This document shows positions 17,157-26,495 of a stretch of DNA of 64,000 nt, piece after piece. Both the position numbers and the translations under genes were made by a program. This stretch comes from Pseudomonas sp. ok272 (GTDB taxonomy: Bacteria; Pseudomonadota; Gammaproteobacteria; Pseudomonadales; Pseudomonadaceae), in assembly GCF_900109995.1 (NCBI RefSeq), contig NZ_FOCB01000017.1, forward strand, positions 1 to 64,000, in the 5' to 3' direction. Positions within the stretch are counted from its first letter, which is position 1. Every line of letters starts with the position of its first letter. Below the pieces are notes generated by a model. It did no database searches, was not told where the DNA came from, and saw only the letters and a program-made list of their open reading frames with translations.

Positions 17157-17792
17157 ATGAAAAACCCATATGCTCTCGGCTTCTGGTGCGCAATCGTCGC
17201 GCTGGTGCTGCTTTCGGCGACTTACTTCTATGGTGTGATGCTGGCGCATTCACTCGACCGGGCGCTGCTGTTTCTCGACAGCGTCAGCGCGCTGATCGGA
17301 GTGATGGCGATGGTGGTGGTGGCCTGGGCGTCGCTGCAAACACTGCGGGTCAAGAAAAGACAGCTCGAACAGGGCAAGACCCTGGTGCTGATCTGGGATA
17401 CCAAAGTGGCGTTGCGCCGGGTTGAAACGGTGTTCGACCGCTACTTCTGGGGCAGTTACTGGCAGCCGGGACGCACCTTTGCCGAAGTCATGGGTGAACT
17501 GACCGGCACCCCGCTGGAGAAAAGCCTCGAAGCCCTCAAGCGCCAATGCCGGACCCTTGATCAACAGGTCGCCGGCGAAGGCTGGCACTGGCTGAGCAAC
17601 GCCCGCGAACTCAGCGACGTGGCCACGGCCATGGCCCGCGAGCGCTATCAGCTGGACGTCTGCGACCCGCGTGCCGACTCGCCCGAAGGCGTGGTGATCA
17701 ATCGCGACTTCGAGGTGCTGGTCTACACCTGGACTGCCCGTCTGAAGACCTTTGATCATCAGTTGGATGAAATGGAGGTGCAGTATTCCTGA
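17157..17792 (+). CDS. Two-helix membrane protein of unknown function
   Basis: I do not recognise a family. From the chosen ATG (GGGGA eight bases upstream) the protein is 211 residues, with two membrane helices (residues ~8-28 and ~38-60). A soluble C-terminal domain of about 150 residues is rich in charged helices (KTLVLIWDTKVALRRVETVFDRYFW; ARELSDVATAMARERYQLDVCD). An upstream in-frame ATG at 17091 lacks a ribosome site. The gap from the efflux operon is 81 bp, so it may be read through from it. Confidence 0.65.
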   Translation: MKNPYALGFWCAIVALVLLSATYFYGVMLAHSLDRALLFLDSVSALIGVMAMVVVAWASLQTLRVKKRQLEQGKTLVLIWDTKVALRRVETVFDRYFWGSYWQPGRTFAEVMGELTGTPLEKSLEALKRQCRTLDQQVAGEGWHWLSNARELSDVATAMARERYQLDVCDPRADSPEGVVINRDFEVLVYTWTARLKTFDHQLDEMEVQYS

Positions 17793-18027
17793 GCCCGGCT
17801 GCTATCGCGGTGGGCCGAGCCGCTTCGCGAGCAGGCGCGCGCCCACGGTGAGCACTGCGAACCTTCAGGTCGAGGCCGTTTCAGAATTTTCTTACCCGCT
17901 AATCATGGGCCAGCCCACGGCACCAGTGCTAATCTGCACGCCGCTTTCAGCACAGTCGAACCACGGCCTGTCATGGGTTCAGGGAAGACGACTCTACTTT
18001 CAATAACGGATATCGATCAGGTCATTC

Positions 18028-19536
18028 ATGAATAAATCAGCAGGCGTGCTTCTTGGAATTGTCGTGGCCATTGGCGCTATCAGCGTCGGCGGTGCCTGGT
18101 ACACCGGGACCAAGCTCGAGGCGGTGTTGCAGTCGTCGCTTGTCGACGCCAACAACGAGCTGAAAACGGTGATGGTTGGTTCCAACGGCAGCGCGAGCGT
18201 GGAGCTGGTGTCGCTGGATCGGAGTCTGTTCAGCAGCACCGCGCACTATCGCCTCAAGGCCCAGGGCGAGATGTTCGGTGACCGCCCGGACGGCATCGAG
18301 TTGCTGTTTGTCGACCGTATCGAGCACGGCCCGTTGCCGTTCTCGCGTTTGCTGTCGCTGAAGTGGCTGCCGGTCATGGCCACCAGTCACTATGCGCTGG
18401 AGAAGTCCGCGCTGACCGAGAAGTGGTTCGCCGCCACCCAGGGCGAGTCGCCGGCCAAGGGCGTGGTCAACATCGGCTACGACAACTCCACCTTTGGCAC
18501 GCTTGAGCTGCTGCCCGTCGACACCGTGCTGGACGATGCCTCCACCCTGAAGTTCTCCGGCCTCAACCTTGAGGTCTCGGCCAACGCCAAGGGGCAGAAG
18601 GTCAAGGCCAATGGCTACATGGACAGCCTGGTCCTGACCGGGGTTGCGCAAGACCAGACGCCGGTGAAAGTCGAGCTCCATGGCCTGACCATGGCCAGCA
18701 ATGTCAGCCGGGGCGCCTATGGCTTTTACCTGGGTGACAACCTATTCGAGCTGAGCAGCGCCAAGGCCACCCTGGGTGAAAAGCAGTCGGTACTGGCCCT
18801 CAAGAAAATCGAGACCAAAGGCTCCACCAGCGAGTCCGGCACCCTGGCGGCCGGGCGTGTCGACTACTCGGTTGGCGACATCACCCTCAACGACAAGCCC
18901 ATCGGCTCGGCCAAGATGGCCTGGAGCATGAAGAACTTCGAAGTGCCGTCGGCGCTGTCGCTGATGGAAATCTCCCAGACCCGCCTGCAGCCTTACCAGG
19001 AAGCGGCTGCGGCGGCTGCCGAGGCCGGCGAGCCGGTTCCGGACCTGAACCTGAGCGACGCCGAGCTGGCTCAGATCCAGACCGCCCTGGAAGGCATGTT
19101 GGCCGCGCAACCGCAAATGGCCCTGGAGAACCTCTCGCTGACCACGCCCAATGGTGAAAGCCGCGCCAGCCTGGTGGTCGATTTGACCAAGCCGTCGAGC
19201 TTTGAGCTGCCGACACCGCAACTGCTCCGCCAGATGATCAGCCAACTGGACTTCAGCCTGGTGCTGTCCAAGCCAATGCTCGCCGACTTGTTCAGCGTGC
19301 AAGCGCAACTGGAAGGCCAGACCAATGCCAAGGCCATCGGCGAGCAGGCGGCGGATACCAGCGTGATGGTTGCCAGCATGGCGGTCGGCAGCCACTTTGC
19401 GAAGCCGGACGGCGACAATGTCGTGATCAAGCTGAACTACGCCAACAACCAGGTGGACCTCAACGGCCAGAAAATGCCGGTGGAGCAGTTTGTGGGCTTT
19501 GTGATGCGCGGGTTGGCGAGCCTCGGCGCGCTGTAG
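18028..19536 (+). CDS. YdgA-like DUF945 envelope protein
   Basis: 502 residues with an N-terminal membrane anchor (GVLLGIVVAIGAISVGGAWYTGTKLE), then a long extracytoplasmic region resembling DUF945 (YdgA family): LVDANNELKTVMVGSNGSASVELVSLDRSLFSSTAHYRLKAQG and the C-terminal VIKLNYANNQVDLNGQKMP. The family is widespread in gammaproteobacteria and poorly characterised. The gene appears monocistronic and is followed by a strong hairpin. Confidence 0.78.
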   Translation: MNKSAGVLLGIVVAIGAISVGGAWYTGTKLEAVLQSSLVDANNELKTVMVGSNGSASVELVSLDRSLFSSTAHYRLKAQGEMFGDRPDGIELLFVDRIEHGPLPFSRLLSLKWLPVMATSHYALEKSALTEKWFAATQGESPAKGVVNIGYDNSTFGTLELLPVDTVLDDASTLKFSGLNLEVSANAKGQKVKANGYMDSLVLTGVAQDQTPVKVELHGLTMASNVSRGAYGFYLGDNLFELSSAKATLGEKQSVLALKKIETKGSTSESGTLAAGRVDYSVGDITLNDKPIGSAKMAWSMKNFEVPSALSLMEISQTRLQPYQEAAAAAAEAGEPVPDLNLSDAELAQIQTALEGMLAAQPQMALENLSLTTPNGESRASLVVDLTKPSSFELPTPQLLRQMISQLDFSLVLSKPMLADLFSVQAQLEGQTNAKAIGEQAADTSVMVASMAVGSHFAKPDGDNVVIKLNYANNQVDLNGQKMPVEQFVGFVMRGLASLGAL

Positions 19537-19605
19537 TGAACGCGCGGGGTTGACCCCATGGGAGCGATCCCACTGGCCCATTAAAGTGTGGTCAACAGTA
19601 AAACC

Positions 19606-19645
19606 AGACGCCCGGTCTTTCGCATGATGCGATCACCGGGCGTCT
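19606..19645 (+). terminator. Hairpin after the DUF945 gene
   Basis: AGACGCCCGGT (19606-19616) pairs perfectly with ACCGGGCGTCT (19635-19645). The loop itself contains GCAT-GATGC. No long T run follows, so efficiency is uncertain, but position and stem strength fit a terminator isolating the pga operon. Confidence 0.6.
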
Positions 19646-19870
19646 TGCATTCTGGCGTCCGGCGCCCGAGGCGCGCTGCACAAGACTTGAAGGGCGAGGC
19701 GTTAAGTCCATAGGACAAATCTGAACAATTGTGTGGATTGGGGAGTTCGTCGCTCCTTGCATGAAAGACTGCCCTTGAAAACCGAGCCAGGCTGATGCCA
19801 GGCGCTCGTTTTTTAATCAGGCAGGGGAGGAGCAATGACGCTCCGGCTTGCCGTGTAAGGATGCTGACGA

Positions 19871-22351
19871 ATGTCACGTGTTACCCGTCCGTTGTTTCGT
19901 GATCGTTTACCGCCGCTGCTGGGCATGGCCTTGTGCAGCCAGTTGCTGTGGCCGAGCCTGGCCGTCGCCGATGCCGCCTATGATCAACTGATCCGCGACG
20001 CCCGTGGCGGTGACTACGTGCCGGTGCTGACGCGGTTGCGCGGCGTGCCGAGCCAGCAAGTGACCCCCGGCCAGGTCAGTGATCACCTGCAGATCGCCAG
20101 TTGGGCCGGCCTGGATGCCGAAGTGGTGCAGGTCTATGAAACCCAGGGGCGCAACCGCGTGCTGCCGGTCCCGGCCCTGACCGCCACCGCCCGTGCCTAT
20201 CGCAACCTCCAGCGCTGGGATGCGGCCACCGAGCTGTACCGCAAGGCGCTGGTCGTTGAACCGAATAACGCTGACCTGCAACTGGGCCTGGCGATGACCC
20301 AGGCCGACGGCGGCAAGCCTGAAGCCGCGGTCAGTCGCGCCCGGGCCCTGGTTGCGGCCAAGCCGGGTGATCCGGCCCGGCGCATGGCGCTGGCCTATGC
20401 CCTGACCCGCTCCGGTGCCACCTTTGATGCGTTGTTCGAGTACGACCAGGCCTTCGTCCGCGCGGGCAGCCAAGCCGAAGTCGCCCGTGAATACGTGTAC
20501 GCCCTCAAGCGCGCCCGCTTGCCGGAGCCGGCCTTGCGCCTGGCCCGGCAACGCCCGGGGCTGATTGACCCGGGGCAGATGCGTCGGCTTGAGGGCGATG
20601 TGGCCGCCGAGCGCGTGCGCATGGCGGAGTTCGCCACCCGCAGCGAAAAAGAGCGCTACGTGATCGCCGATCGGGCCTTGCGTGACTACGACCAGTTGAT
20701 CGCCACGTGGACGCCGGACGCCTCGGCCCACGACGACGTGATCGTCTGGCGCATCGACCGCATGGGCGCCCTCAAGGCGCGCGCGCGTACTGCCCAGGTC
20801 ATCGGCGAGTACCAGAAGCTGCTCGCCGACCAGGTCAAGATTCCCACCTACGCCCTGCGTTGGGTGGCTGCCGCCTACCTCGACCAGCGCCAGCCCGAGA
20901 CCGCCATCGACCTCTATCGCCAGGTCGTGGCCGCCCCGGACGCCGATCCCGCCGACCACGTCGAAGACAGCACGGCGCTGTATTACGCCTTGATGGAAAG
21001 CGATCAGCCCCGGGCCGCCCGCGCCGTCGCCGAGGACCTGGCCAAGCAGCAGAATCCACGGGTGAACCTCAAGGGCCTGCCGCTGGGCAATCCCAACGAT
21101 GCCTGGATGGATGCGCAACAGTTGAAGGCTCAATCCGGGGTCTACAGCGGTGATTTGCCCGGCAGCCAGCAAGGGTTGGAGGCGTTGGTCGAGCAGGCAC
21201 CGGGCAATCTCGGCCTGCGCCTGGCCGAGGCGGACCTGTACCGGGCCCGCGACTGGCCACGCCGCGCCGAGGGCCAGCTCAAGGAAACCGAAAGCCAGGC
21301 CCCGCGCGACATCGGCCTGGAAGTCGCCCAGGGCCATACCGCCCAGGACTTGCAGGAGTGGCGCCAGCTCGATGCGCTGACCGATGACGTCGTCGCCCGC
21401 TTGCCCGACAACCGTGCCGTCCAGCGCCTGGCGCGCCAGCGGGCGGTGCATGACATGGCGCAGTTGCGGGTCGAGACCTACGGCGGCAAGAGCTATGGCG
21501 GGGGCAGCAACGGTGCCGGCGCGGTCTCCGGCAGCAAGGACTTTGGCATACAGACCACGCTCTACAGCCCGCCGATCGCTGAGGACTGGCGGGTGTTCGG
21601 TGGCTACGCCTATGCCACCGGCGACTTCCAGGAAGGCACCGGGCGCGACCGCGTCGAGCGCCTCGGCGTGGAGCGGCGGACCCGCGACATGACCCTGGAA
21701 GCGGAGGTCTCCAATCACAACTTTGGCTACGGCAACCAACAGGGGGCGCGCCTGTCGATCGCCCGGGACATCGACGATGCCTGGCAGTACGGCGCCAGTC
21801 TCGAGTACCTGTCGGCCAGCACACCGCTGCGGGCCTTGAACAGCGATGTCACGGCCAACGGCGCCAGCGCGTTCCTGCGCTGGCGGGCCAACGAAAGCCG
21901 CGAGTGGAAACTGGCGCTGAGCCCTTCGCACTTCAGCGACGGCAACAACCGCCAGGAAGCCTTGCTCACCGGGCGCGAAGGGGTCTACCGCGCGCCGGGG
22001 CTGCAGGTCGACCTGGGGCTTGAAGTGGGCGCCAGCCACAACAGCGAAAACGAGGACGTGCCGTACTTCAACCCCAAGGCGGACTTCAGCGTCCTGCCCA
22101 CGGTCAGCGTCAATCACGTGCTCTACCAGCGCTACGAAACGGTCTGGAGCCAGCAGTTCCAGGCGGGTGCCGGTACGTACAGCCAGCGTGACTACGGGAC
22201 CGGGGGCGTGGCCTTGTTGAGCTACGGCCAACGCTACAGCTGGAACGACGTGTTCGAGGTCGGCGCGGTGCTGAGCGCGATCAATCGACCCTACGACGGT
22301 GATCGAGAAACCGATCTGCGCCTGCTCGTCGACCTTACCTACCGCTTCTAG
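19871..22351 (+). CDS. pgaA: PNAG outer-membrane export porin PgaA
   Basis: 826 residues. A signal peptide (cleaved near AVADA, ~33) precedes a periplasmic superhelix of TPR-like repeats (~40-500, e.g. AATELYRKALVVEPNNADLQLGLAM). A C-terminal 16-strand beta-barrel (~520-826) ends in the aromatic VDLTYRF. It exports partly deacetylated poly-beta-1,6-N-acetylglucosamine. It is the first gene of pgaABCD; the stop codon directly abuts the pgaB start. The ~225-bp region upstream is lower in GC and should hold the promoter; I could not fix it. Confidence 0.92.
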   Translation: MSRVTRPLFRDRLPPLLGMALCSQLLWPSLAVADAAYDQLIRDARGGDYVPVLTRLRGVPSQQVTPGQVSDHLQIASWAGLDAEVVQVYETQGRNRVLPVPALTATARAYRNLQRWDAATELYRKALVVEPNNADLQLGLAMTQADGGKPEAAVSRARALVAAKPGDPARRMALAYALTRSGATFDALFEYDQAFVRAGSQAEVAREYVYALKRARLPEPALRLARQRPGLIDPGQMRRLEGDVAAERVRMAEFATRSEKERYVIADRALRDYDQLIATWTPDASAHDDVIVWRIDRMGALKARARTAQVIGEYQKLLADQVKIPTYALRWVAAAYLDQRQPETAIDLYRQVVAAPDADPADHVEDSTALYYALMESDQPRAARAVAEDLAKQQNPRVNLKGLPLGNPNDAWMDAQQLKAQSGVYSGDLPGSQQGLEALVEQAPGNLGLRLAEADLYRARDWPRRAEGQLKETESQAPRDIGLEVAQGHTAQDLQEWRQLDALTDDVVARLPDNRAVQRLARQRAVHDMAQLRVETYGGKSYGGGSNGAGAVSGSKDFGIQTTLYSPPIAEDWRVFGGYAYATGDFQEGTGRDRVERLGVERRTRDMTLEAEVSNHNFGYGNQQGARLSIARDIDDAWQYGASLEYLSASTPLRALNSDVTANGASAFLRWRANESREWKLALSPSHFSDGNNRQEALLTGREGVYRAPGLQVDLGLEVGASHNSENEDVPYFNPKADFSVLPTVSVNHVLYQRYETVWSQQFQAGAGTYSQRDYGTGGVALLSYGQRYSWNDVFEVGAVLSAINRPYDGDRETDLRLLVDLTYRF

Positions 22352-24361
22352 ATGAGTATGAAGATGCCTCTGATTTCCCGTTGCATCCTTGTGTTGGGCC
22401 TGCTGCTGACCGGCGCCTGCGCCCAGCAAGCCCCGGACTTTACGCCTCCGGCCCAGCGCCCGATGCCCGCGAGCGAGGCGCCGTGGCCGAACAATCATGT
22501 GCTGGGCATTGCCTATCACGATGTCGAGGACCGCGACCCCGATCAGGCGGTGGTGGCCGTACGCACCGAGCGCTTGATCGAGCAACTGGCCTGGCTGCGG
22601 GAAAACGGCTACCAGCCGGTCACCATCGACCAGATCATGGCCGCGCGCAAAGGTGGGCCGCCGCTGCCGGCCAAGGCCATCGTGCTGAGTTTTGACGATG
22701 GCTATGCCAGCTTCTATACCCGCGTGATGCCGGTGCTGCGGGCCTACCACTGGCCCGCCTTGCTGGCGCCGGTGGGGGCGTGGGTCGACACCCCGGCCAA
22801 TCAGGCCGTGGACTTCGCCGGAGAGAAGCGTGCGCGTTCGCAGTTCCTGACCTGGCCGCAGATCAGCGAGATCGCCCGGTCCGGCCTGGTGGAAATCGCC
22901 GCCCATACCGACGCCAACCACAAAGGCGTCCTGGCCAACCCGCAAGGCAACCTGCAACCGGCTGCCGCGACCCGCCGTTTTGAGCCGAGCACCGGTCGCT
23001 ACGAGTCCGAAGCCGCGTTCCAGGCCCGCCTGCGCCAGGACGTGGTCACCATCTCCGAGAAAATCCGCCAGGCCACCGGCTACACCCCCCGCGTGTGGGT
23101 CTGGCCGTATGGCGCGGCCGACGGCACCGCGTTGCAGGTGATCGGCGCCGAGGGCTACGAGCTGGCCCTGACGCTGGATGACGGCCTGGACACGCTGGAC
23201 AACCTGATGAGCAGCCCGCGCTTCCTGGTGGCGTCGGACCCGGACGGCGAACACTTCGCCAACAGCATCGTCGGGGCACAGGCCGAAGCGCCGATGCGGG
23301 TGGTGCACGTCGACCTCGATAACGTCTACGACCCCGACCCGGCCCAGCAGGAAGTCAACCTGGGCAAGCTGATCCAGCGCATGGCCGACATGGGCGCCAA
23401 CACCGTGTTCCTGCAAGCCTTCGCCGACCCCAAGGGTGACGGCCTGGTGCGCTCGCTGTACTTCCCCAACCGCCACCTGCCGATGCGCGCCGATCTCTTC
23501 GACCGCGTGGCCTGGCAACTGCGCACTCGCGCCCATGTGAAAGTCTTCGCCTGGATGCCGGTGCTGGCCTTTGACCTCGACCCGACGCTGCCCCGGGTCA
23601 CCCGCTGGGACCCGGCCACCGGCCAGGTCGCGGTCGATCCCACGCAGTACCGGCGCCTGTCGCCGTTCGACCCGAACGTGCGGCGGATCATTGGCGAGCT
23701 CTACGAGGACGTGGCGCGCCTGTCCTCGGTGGACGGCATCCTCTATCACGATGACGCGCTGCTGTCGGACTTCGAGGACGCCAGCCCACAGGCCCTGAGC
23801 GCCTATGTCGCCAACGGCCTGCCGGGCTCGATGGCCGCGCTGCGCGAGGATCCGGCGGTGATGCAGCGCTGGACGCGCTTCAAGAGCCGCTACCTGATCG
23901 ACTTCACCCATGAACTGACGGCCAAGGTCCGCGCCATTCGTGGGCCGCAGGTGCTGACGGCGCGCAACCTGTTTGCCGAGCCGATGCTCAACCCCGAGAG
24001 CGAAGCGTGGTTTGCGCAGAACCTCGATGACTTCCTCGCGGCCTACGACTGGACCGCACCGATGGCTATGCCGCTGATGGAAGGCCAGTCGCTCAACGCC
24101 TCCGGGGCGTGGCTCGAAGACTTGGTGGCGACGCTCAAGTCCCGCCCCGGCGCGTTGCAGCGCACGGTGTTCGAGCTACAGGCCCGGGACTGGACGAAAA
24201 CCACCGATGGCGACATCGACGGCCAGCGCCTGGCTGACTGGATGGGCCGCCTCAAACGCCAGGGTGCGACCAGCTTCGGCTACTACCCGGACAATTTCCT
24301 CGAGAACCAGCCGGACCTGAAAACCGTGCGGCCTGCGCTCTCCAACAAGTGGAATCCATAA
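22352..24361 (+). CDS. pgaB: PNAG N-deacetylase lipoprotein PgaB
   Basis: 669 residues. A lipoprotein-type signal ends LLLTGAC23. The N-terminal NodB deacetylase domain (~45-300) has VLSFDDGYASF with metal/catalytic Asp115 and Asp116, and AAHTDANH carrying the metal histidines. A C-terminal glycoside-hydrolase-like domain (~310-645; VVHVDLDNVYDPDPAQQEVN, YHDDALLSDFED) binds and trims the polymer. Both domains look intact. It sits in the periplasm at the outer membrane next to PgaA. Confidence 0.92.
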   Translation: MSMKMPLISRCILVLGLLLTGACAQQAPDFTPPAQRPMPASEAPWPNNHVLGIAYHDVEDRDPDQAVVAVRTERLIEQLAWLRENGYQPVTIDQIMAARKGGPPLPAKAIVLSFDDGYASFYTRVMPVLRAYHWPALLAPVGAWVDTPANQAVDFAGEKRARSQFLTWPQISEIARSGLVEIAAHTDANHKGVLANPQGNLQPAAATRRFEPSTGRYESEAAFQARLRQDVVTISEKIRQATGYTPRVWVWPYGAADGTALQVIGAEGYELALTLDDGLDTLDNLMSSPRFLVASDPDGEHFANSIVGAQAEAPMRVVHVDLDNVYDPDPAQQEVNLGKLIQRMADMGANTVFLQAFADPKGDGLVRSLYFPNRHLPMRADLFDRVAWQLRTRAHVKVFAWMPVLAFDLDPTLPRVTRWDPATGQVAVDPTQYRRLSPFDPNVRRIIGELYEDVARLSSVDGILYHDDALLSDFEDASPQALSAYVANGLPGSMAALREDPAVMQRWTRFKSRYLIDFTHELTAKVRAIRGPQVLTARNLFAEPMLNPESEAWFAQNLDDFLAAYDWTAPMAMPLMEGQSLNASGAWLEDLVATLKSRPGALQRTVFELQARDWTKTTDGDIDGQRLADWMGRLKRQGATSFGYYPDNFLENQPDLKTVRPALSNKWNP

Positions 24362-24362
24362 C

Positions 24363-25730
24363 ATGCTGGACAGACTCCTCGCCCTGCTGGTGCTGGCGAT
24401 TGTCCTGGGGGTGCCCCTGGGGCTGATCTTCCTGATCACCGGCGAATTCCTGATGGACTTCGTGTTCTTCTACCCGCTGTTCATGTCCGGCCTGTGGATC
24501 GCCGGCGGCCTGTACTTCTGGCTGCACTGGGAGCGGCACTGGCCATGGACCCGGGACACGCTGCCCCCGGCCCTGGCCGGCGAGCCGCTGATCTCGATCC
24601 TGATCCCTTGCTACAACGAGGGCGACAACGCGGCCGAGACCATTCACGCGGCGCTCGCCCAGCACTACCCGAACATCGAAGTGATCGCGATCAACGACGG
24701 CTCCAAGGACAACACCGGCCAGGTGCTCGATGCCCTGGCTGCGACGGACCCGCGCCTGCGGGTGCTGCACCTGGCACAGAACCAGGGCAAGGCCGTCGCC
24801 CTGCGCATGGGCGCCATTGCCGCGCGCAGCGAGTACCTGGTGTGCATCGATGGCGATGCCTTGCTGGCGCCGAATACGGCGGCCTACCTGGTGGCGCCGA
24901 TGCTGGACAACGCCCGGTTGGGCGCGGTCACCGGCAACCCACGGATCCGCACGCGCTCGACGCTGATCGGGCGGGTGCAGGTCGGGGAGTTCTCCTCGAT
25001 CATCGGGCTGATCAAGCGCACGCAACGGGTGTTCGGCCGGGTGTTTACCGTGTCCGGGGTGATTGTCGCGTTCCGGCGTACCGCGTTGGACCGGGTGGGC
25101 TACTGGAGCCCGGACATGATCACCGAAGACATCGACATCAGTTGGAAACTGCAACTGGACCACTGGAGCATCTTCTACGAGCCGCGCGCGCTGTGCTGGA
25201 TCCTCATGCCTGAAACCCTGGGCGGACTGTGGAAACAGCGTTTGCGCTGGGCCCAGGGCGGCGCCGAGGTGCTGCTCAAGAACATTCGCGGCATCTGGCA
25301 GTACCGCCACCGCTATCTCTGGCCACTGCTGTTCGAATACTGCCTGTCCACGGGCTGGGCCTTCACCTTCCTGCTGTCGGTGGTGTTCTGGGCGATGGGC
25401 AAGTTCGTCGACATGCCCGCCGCCATCGCGGTGAATCACTTGCTGCCACCGGCCTTCACCGGGCTGTTGCTGGCGATGGTCTGCCTGCTGCAATTCGCGG
25501 TCAGCATCCTGATCGACCGCCGCTACGAACGCGGCCTGTGGAAAACCATGTTCTGGGTGGTCTGGTACCCACTGGTGTTCTGGTTCATCAGCTTGCTCAC
25601 CACCCTGGTCAGCTTTCCCAAAGTGCTGTTTGGCCGACACCAGCAGCGTGCGCGCTGGGTCAGCCCGGACCGCGGCATCAAGCCGCTGAATGAAGATCAA
25701 GGGATCGAGCAAGAGGAGCTGCAAAAATGA
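24363..25730 (+). CDS. pgaC: PNAG synthase, GT2 family, PgaC
   Basis: 455 residues with membrane helices at the N-terminus (~5-55) and C-terminus (~325-425). A cytoplasmic GT2 domain lies between, showing AINDGSKDNTG, the metal-binding Asp region CIDGDALL, the catalytic base region TEDIDISWKLQ and the QRLRWAQGG motif of processive synthases. It polymerises UDP-GlcNAc at the inner membrane together with PgaD, whose start overlaps its stop. Confidence 0.93.
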   Translation: MLDRLLALLVLAIVLGVPLGLIFLITGEFLMDFVFFYPLFMSGLWIAGGLYFWLHWERHWPWTRDTLPPALAGEPLISILIPCYNEGDNAAETIHAALAQHYPNIEVIAINDGSKDNTGQVLDALAATDPRLRVLHLAQNQGKAVALRMGAIAARSEYLVCIDGDALLAPNTAAYLVAPMLDNARLGAVTGNPRIRTRSTLIGRVQVGEFSSIIGLIKRTQRVFGRVFTVSGVIVAFRRTALDRVGYWSPDMITEDIDISWKLQLDHWSIFYEPRALCWILMPETLGGLWKQRLRWAQGGAEVLLKNIRGIWQYRHRYLWPLLFEYCLSTGWAFTFLLSVVFWAMGKFVDMPAAIAVNHLLPPAFTGLLLAMVCLLQFAVSILIDRRYERGLWKTMFWVVWYPLVFWFISLLTTLVSFPKVLFGRHQQRARWVSPDRGIKPLNEDQGIEQEELQK

Positions 25731-26200
25731 ACATCGTCAGAACCCGACAACGGCCTTTGCTGGTGCTGGTCGACGCCTTTTTCACCGTGCTGGCCTGGGT
25801 CGGCTTGCTGTACCTGTTGGTGCGCGGGATCTGGCCATTGATCGAGCCCAACGGCTACTTCAAGGTTGAATCGAGCATGCTCGATGCCCTCGGCACCCTG
25901 CATGTCTACCTGTGGGTGGCGCTGCTCAACGCGGTGATCCTGATCGCCTGGGCACGTTATCAGCACCGCAAGAGCAAACGTTATGCCCGGCGCCGCTTGC
26001 CCGCCCCGGTGGTCGACGACGAAGGCTTGAGCAAGAGCTTCAAGCTCACCGGCGACAGCCTGGCGCGCCTGCGCCAACTGGGGACCATGGTGATCTACAA
26101 CAACGAGGCGGGTGATGTCAGCCAGGTGATCACCGGGTTCTTGCGCATTGCCCCGCCGGCCTGCCAGCCGTTGCAACCGACGGTGTCTATGGTGGGCTAG
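25727..26200 (+). CDS. pgaD: PNAG synthesis accessory membrane protein PgaD
   Basis: 157 residues with two membrane helices (~18-45 and ~60-82) and a basic cytoplasmic tail (RYQHRKSKRYARRRLPAP). PgaD and PgaC form the c-di-GMP-responsive synthase in E. coli, so the same post-translational control is plausible here. The first 80 residues, with LYLLVRGIWPLIEPNGYF, are the family-like part. It is the last recognised pga gene. Confidence 0.87.
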   Translation: MNIVRTRQRPLLVLVDAFFTVLAWVGLLYLLVRGIWPLIEPNGYFKVESSMLDALGTLHVYLWVALLNAVILIAWARYQHRKSKRYARRRLPAPVVDDEGLSKSFKLTGDSLARLRQLGTMVIYNNEAGDVSQVITGFLRIAPPACQPLQPTVSMVG

Positions 26201-26319
26201 AAGCTCATGGTGTTGGCGGCGGTTGAGGCGCAGTCTGGCGCACGAGTGCGCAGGAAATTGGCATCGAAGGTGGAAAGCGCGCACTATCGAGGCAATTCCT
26301 GGCGTGTTGGAGGCCAGCT

Positions 26320-26493
26320 GTGACACAACGTATCGACCGCATCGCCCAGCTACTCAATTGCCCGCTCAAGGGTGAAGACATGCGCCGGGCGATCACTGAA
26401 GCGCGCAAGGATTTTCTTCTGGATGACGATGAAGAAGATGACGACGAGGATCTTGAACACGACGATGCGCAAGACCCATCGTCGCCCGCATGA
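26320..26493 (+). CDS. Small acidic protein downstream of pgaD
   Basis: 57 residues from a GTG start with GGAGG eight bases upstream. The N-terminal half is a basic/helical segment (MTQRIDRIAQLLNCPLKG, then MRRAITEARKDFLL). The C-terminal half is very acidic: about 16 Asp/Glu within 25 residues. I know no function. It lies 120 bp after pgaD on the same strand and stops just before the convergent transglycosylase gene. The good ribosome site and protein-like first half make it likely real, despite its size. Confidence 0.55.
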   Translation: MTQRIDRIAQLLNCPLKGEDMRRAITEARKDFLLDDDEEDDDEDLEHDDAQDPSSPA

Positions 26494-26495
26494 CC

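Noticed and set aside
19907..23911. A 1334-codon open frame on the minus strand across pgaA and pgaB
   Set aside because: It is antisense to two clearly conserved genes. Long antisense frames arise from high-GC third positions, and its translation is low-complexity with no domain.
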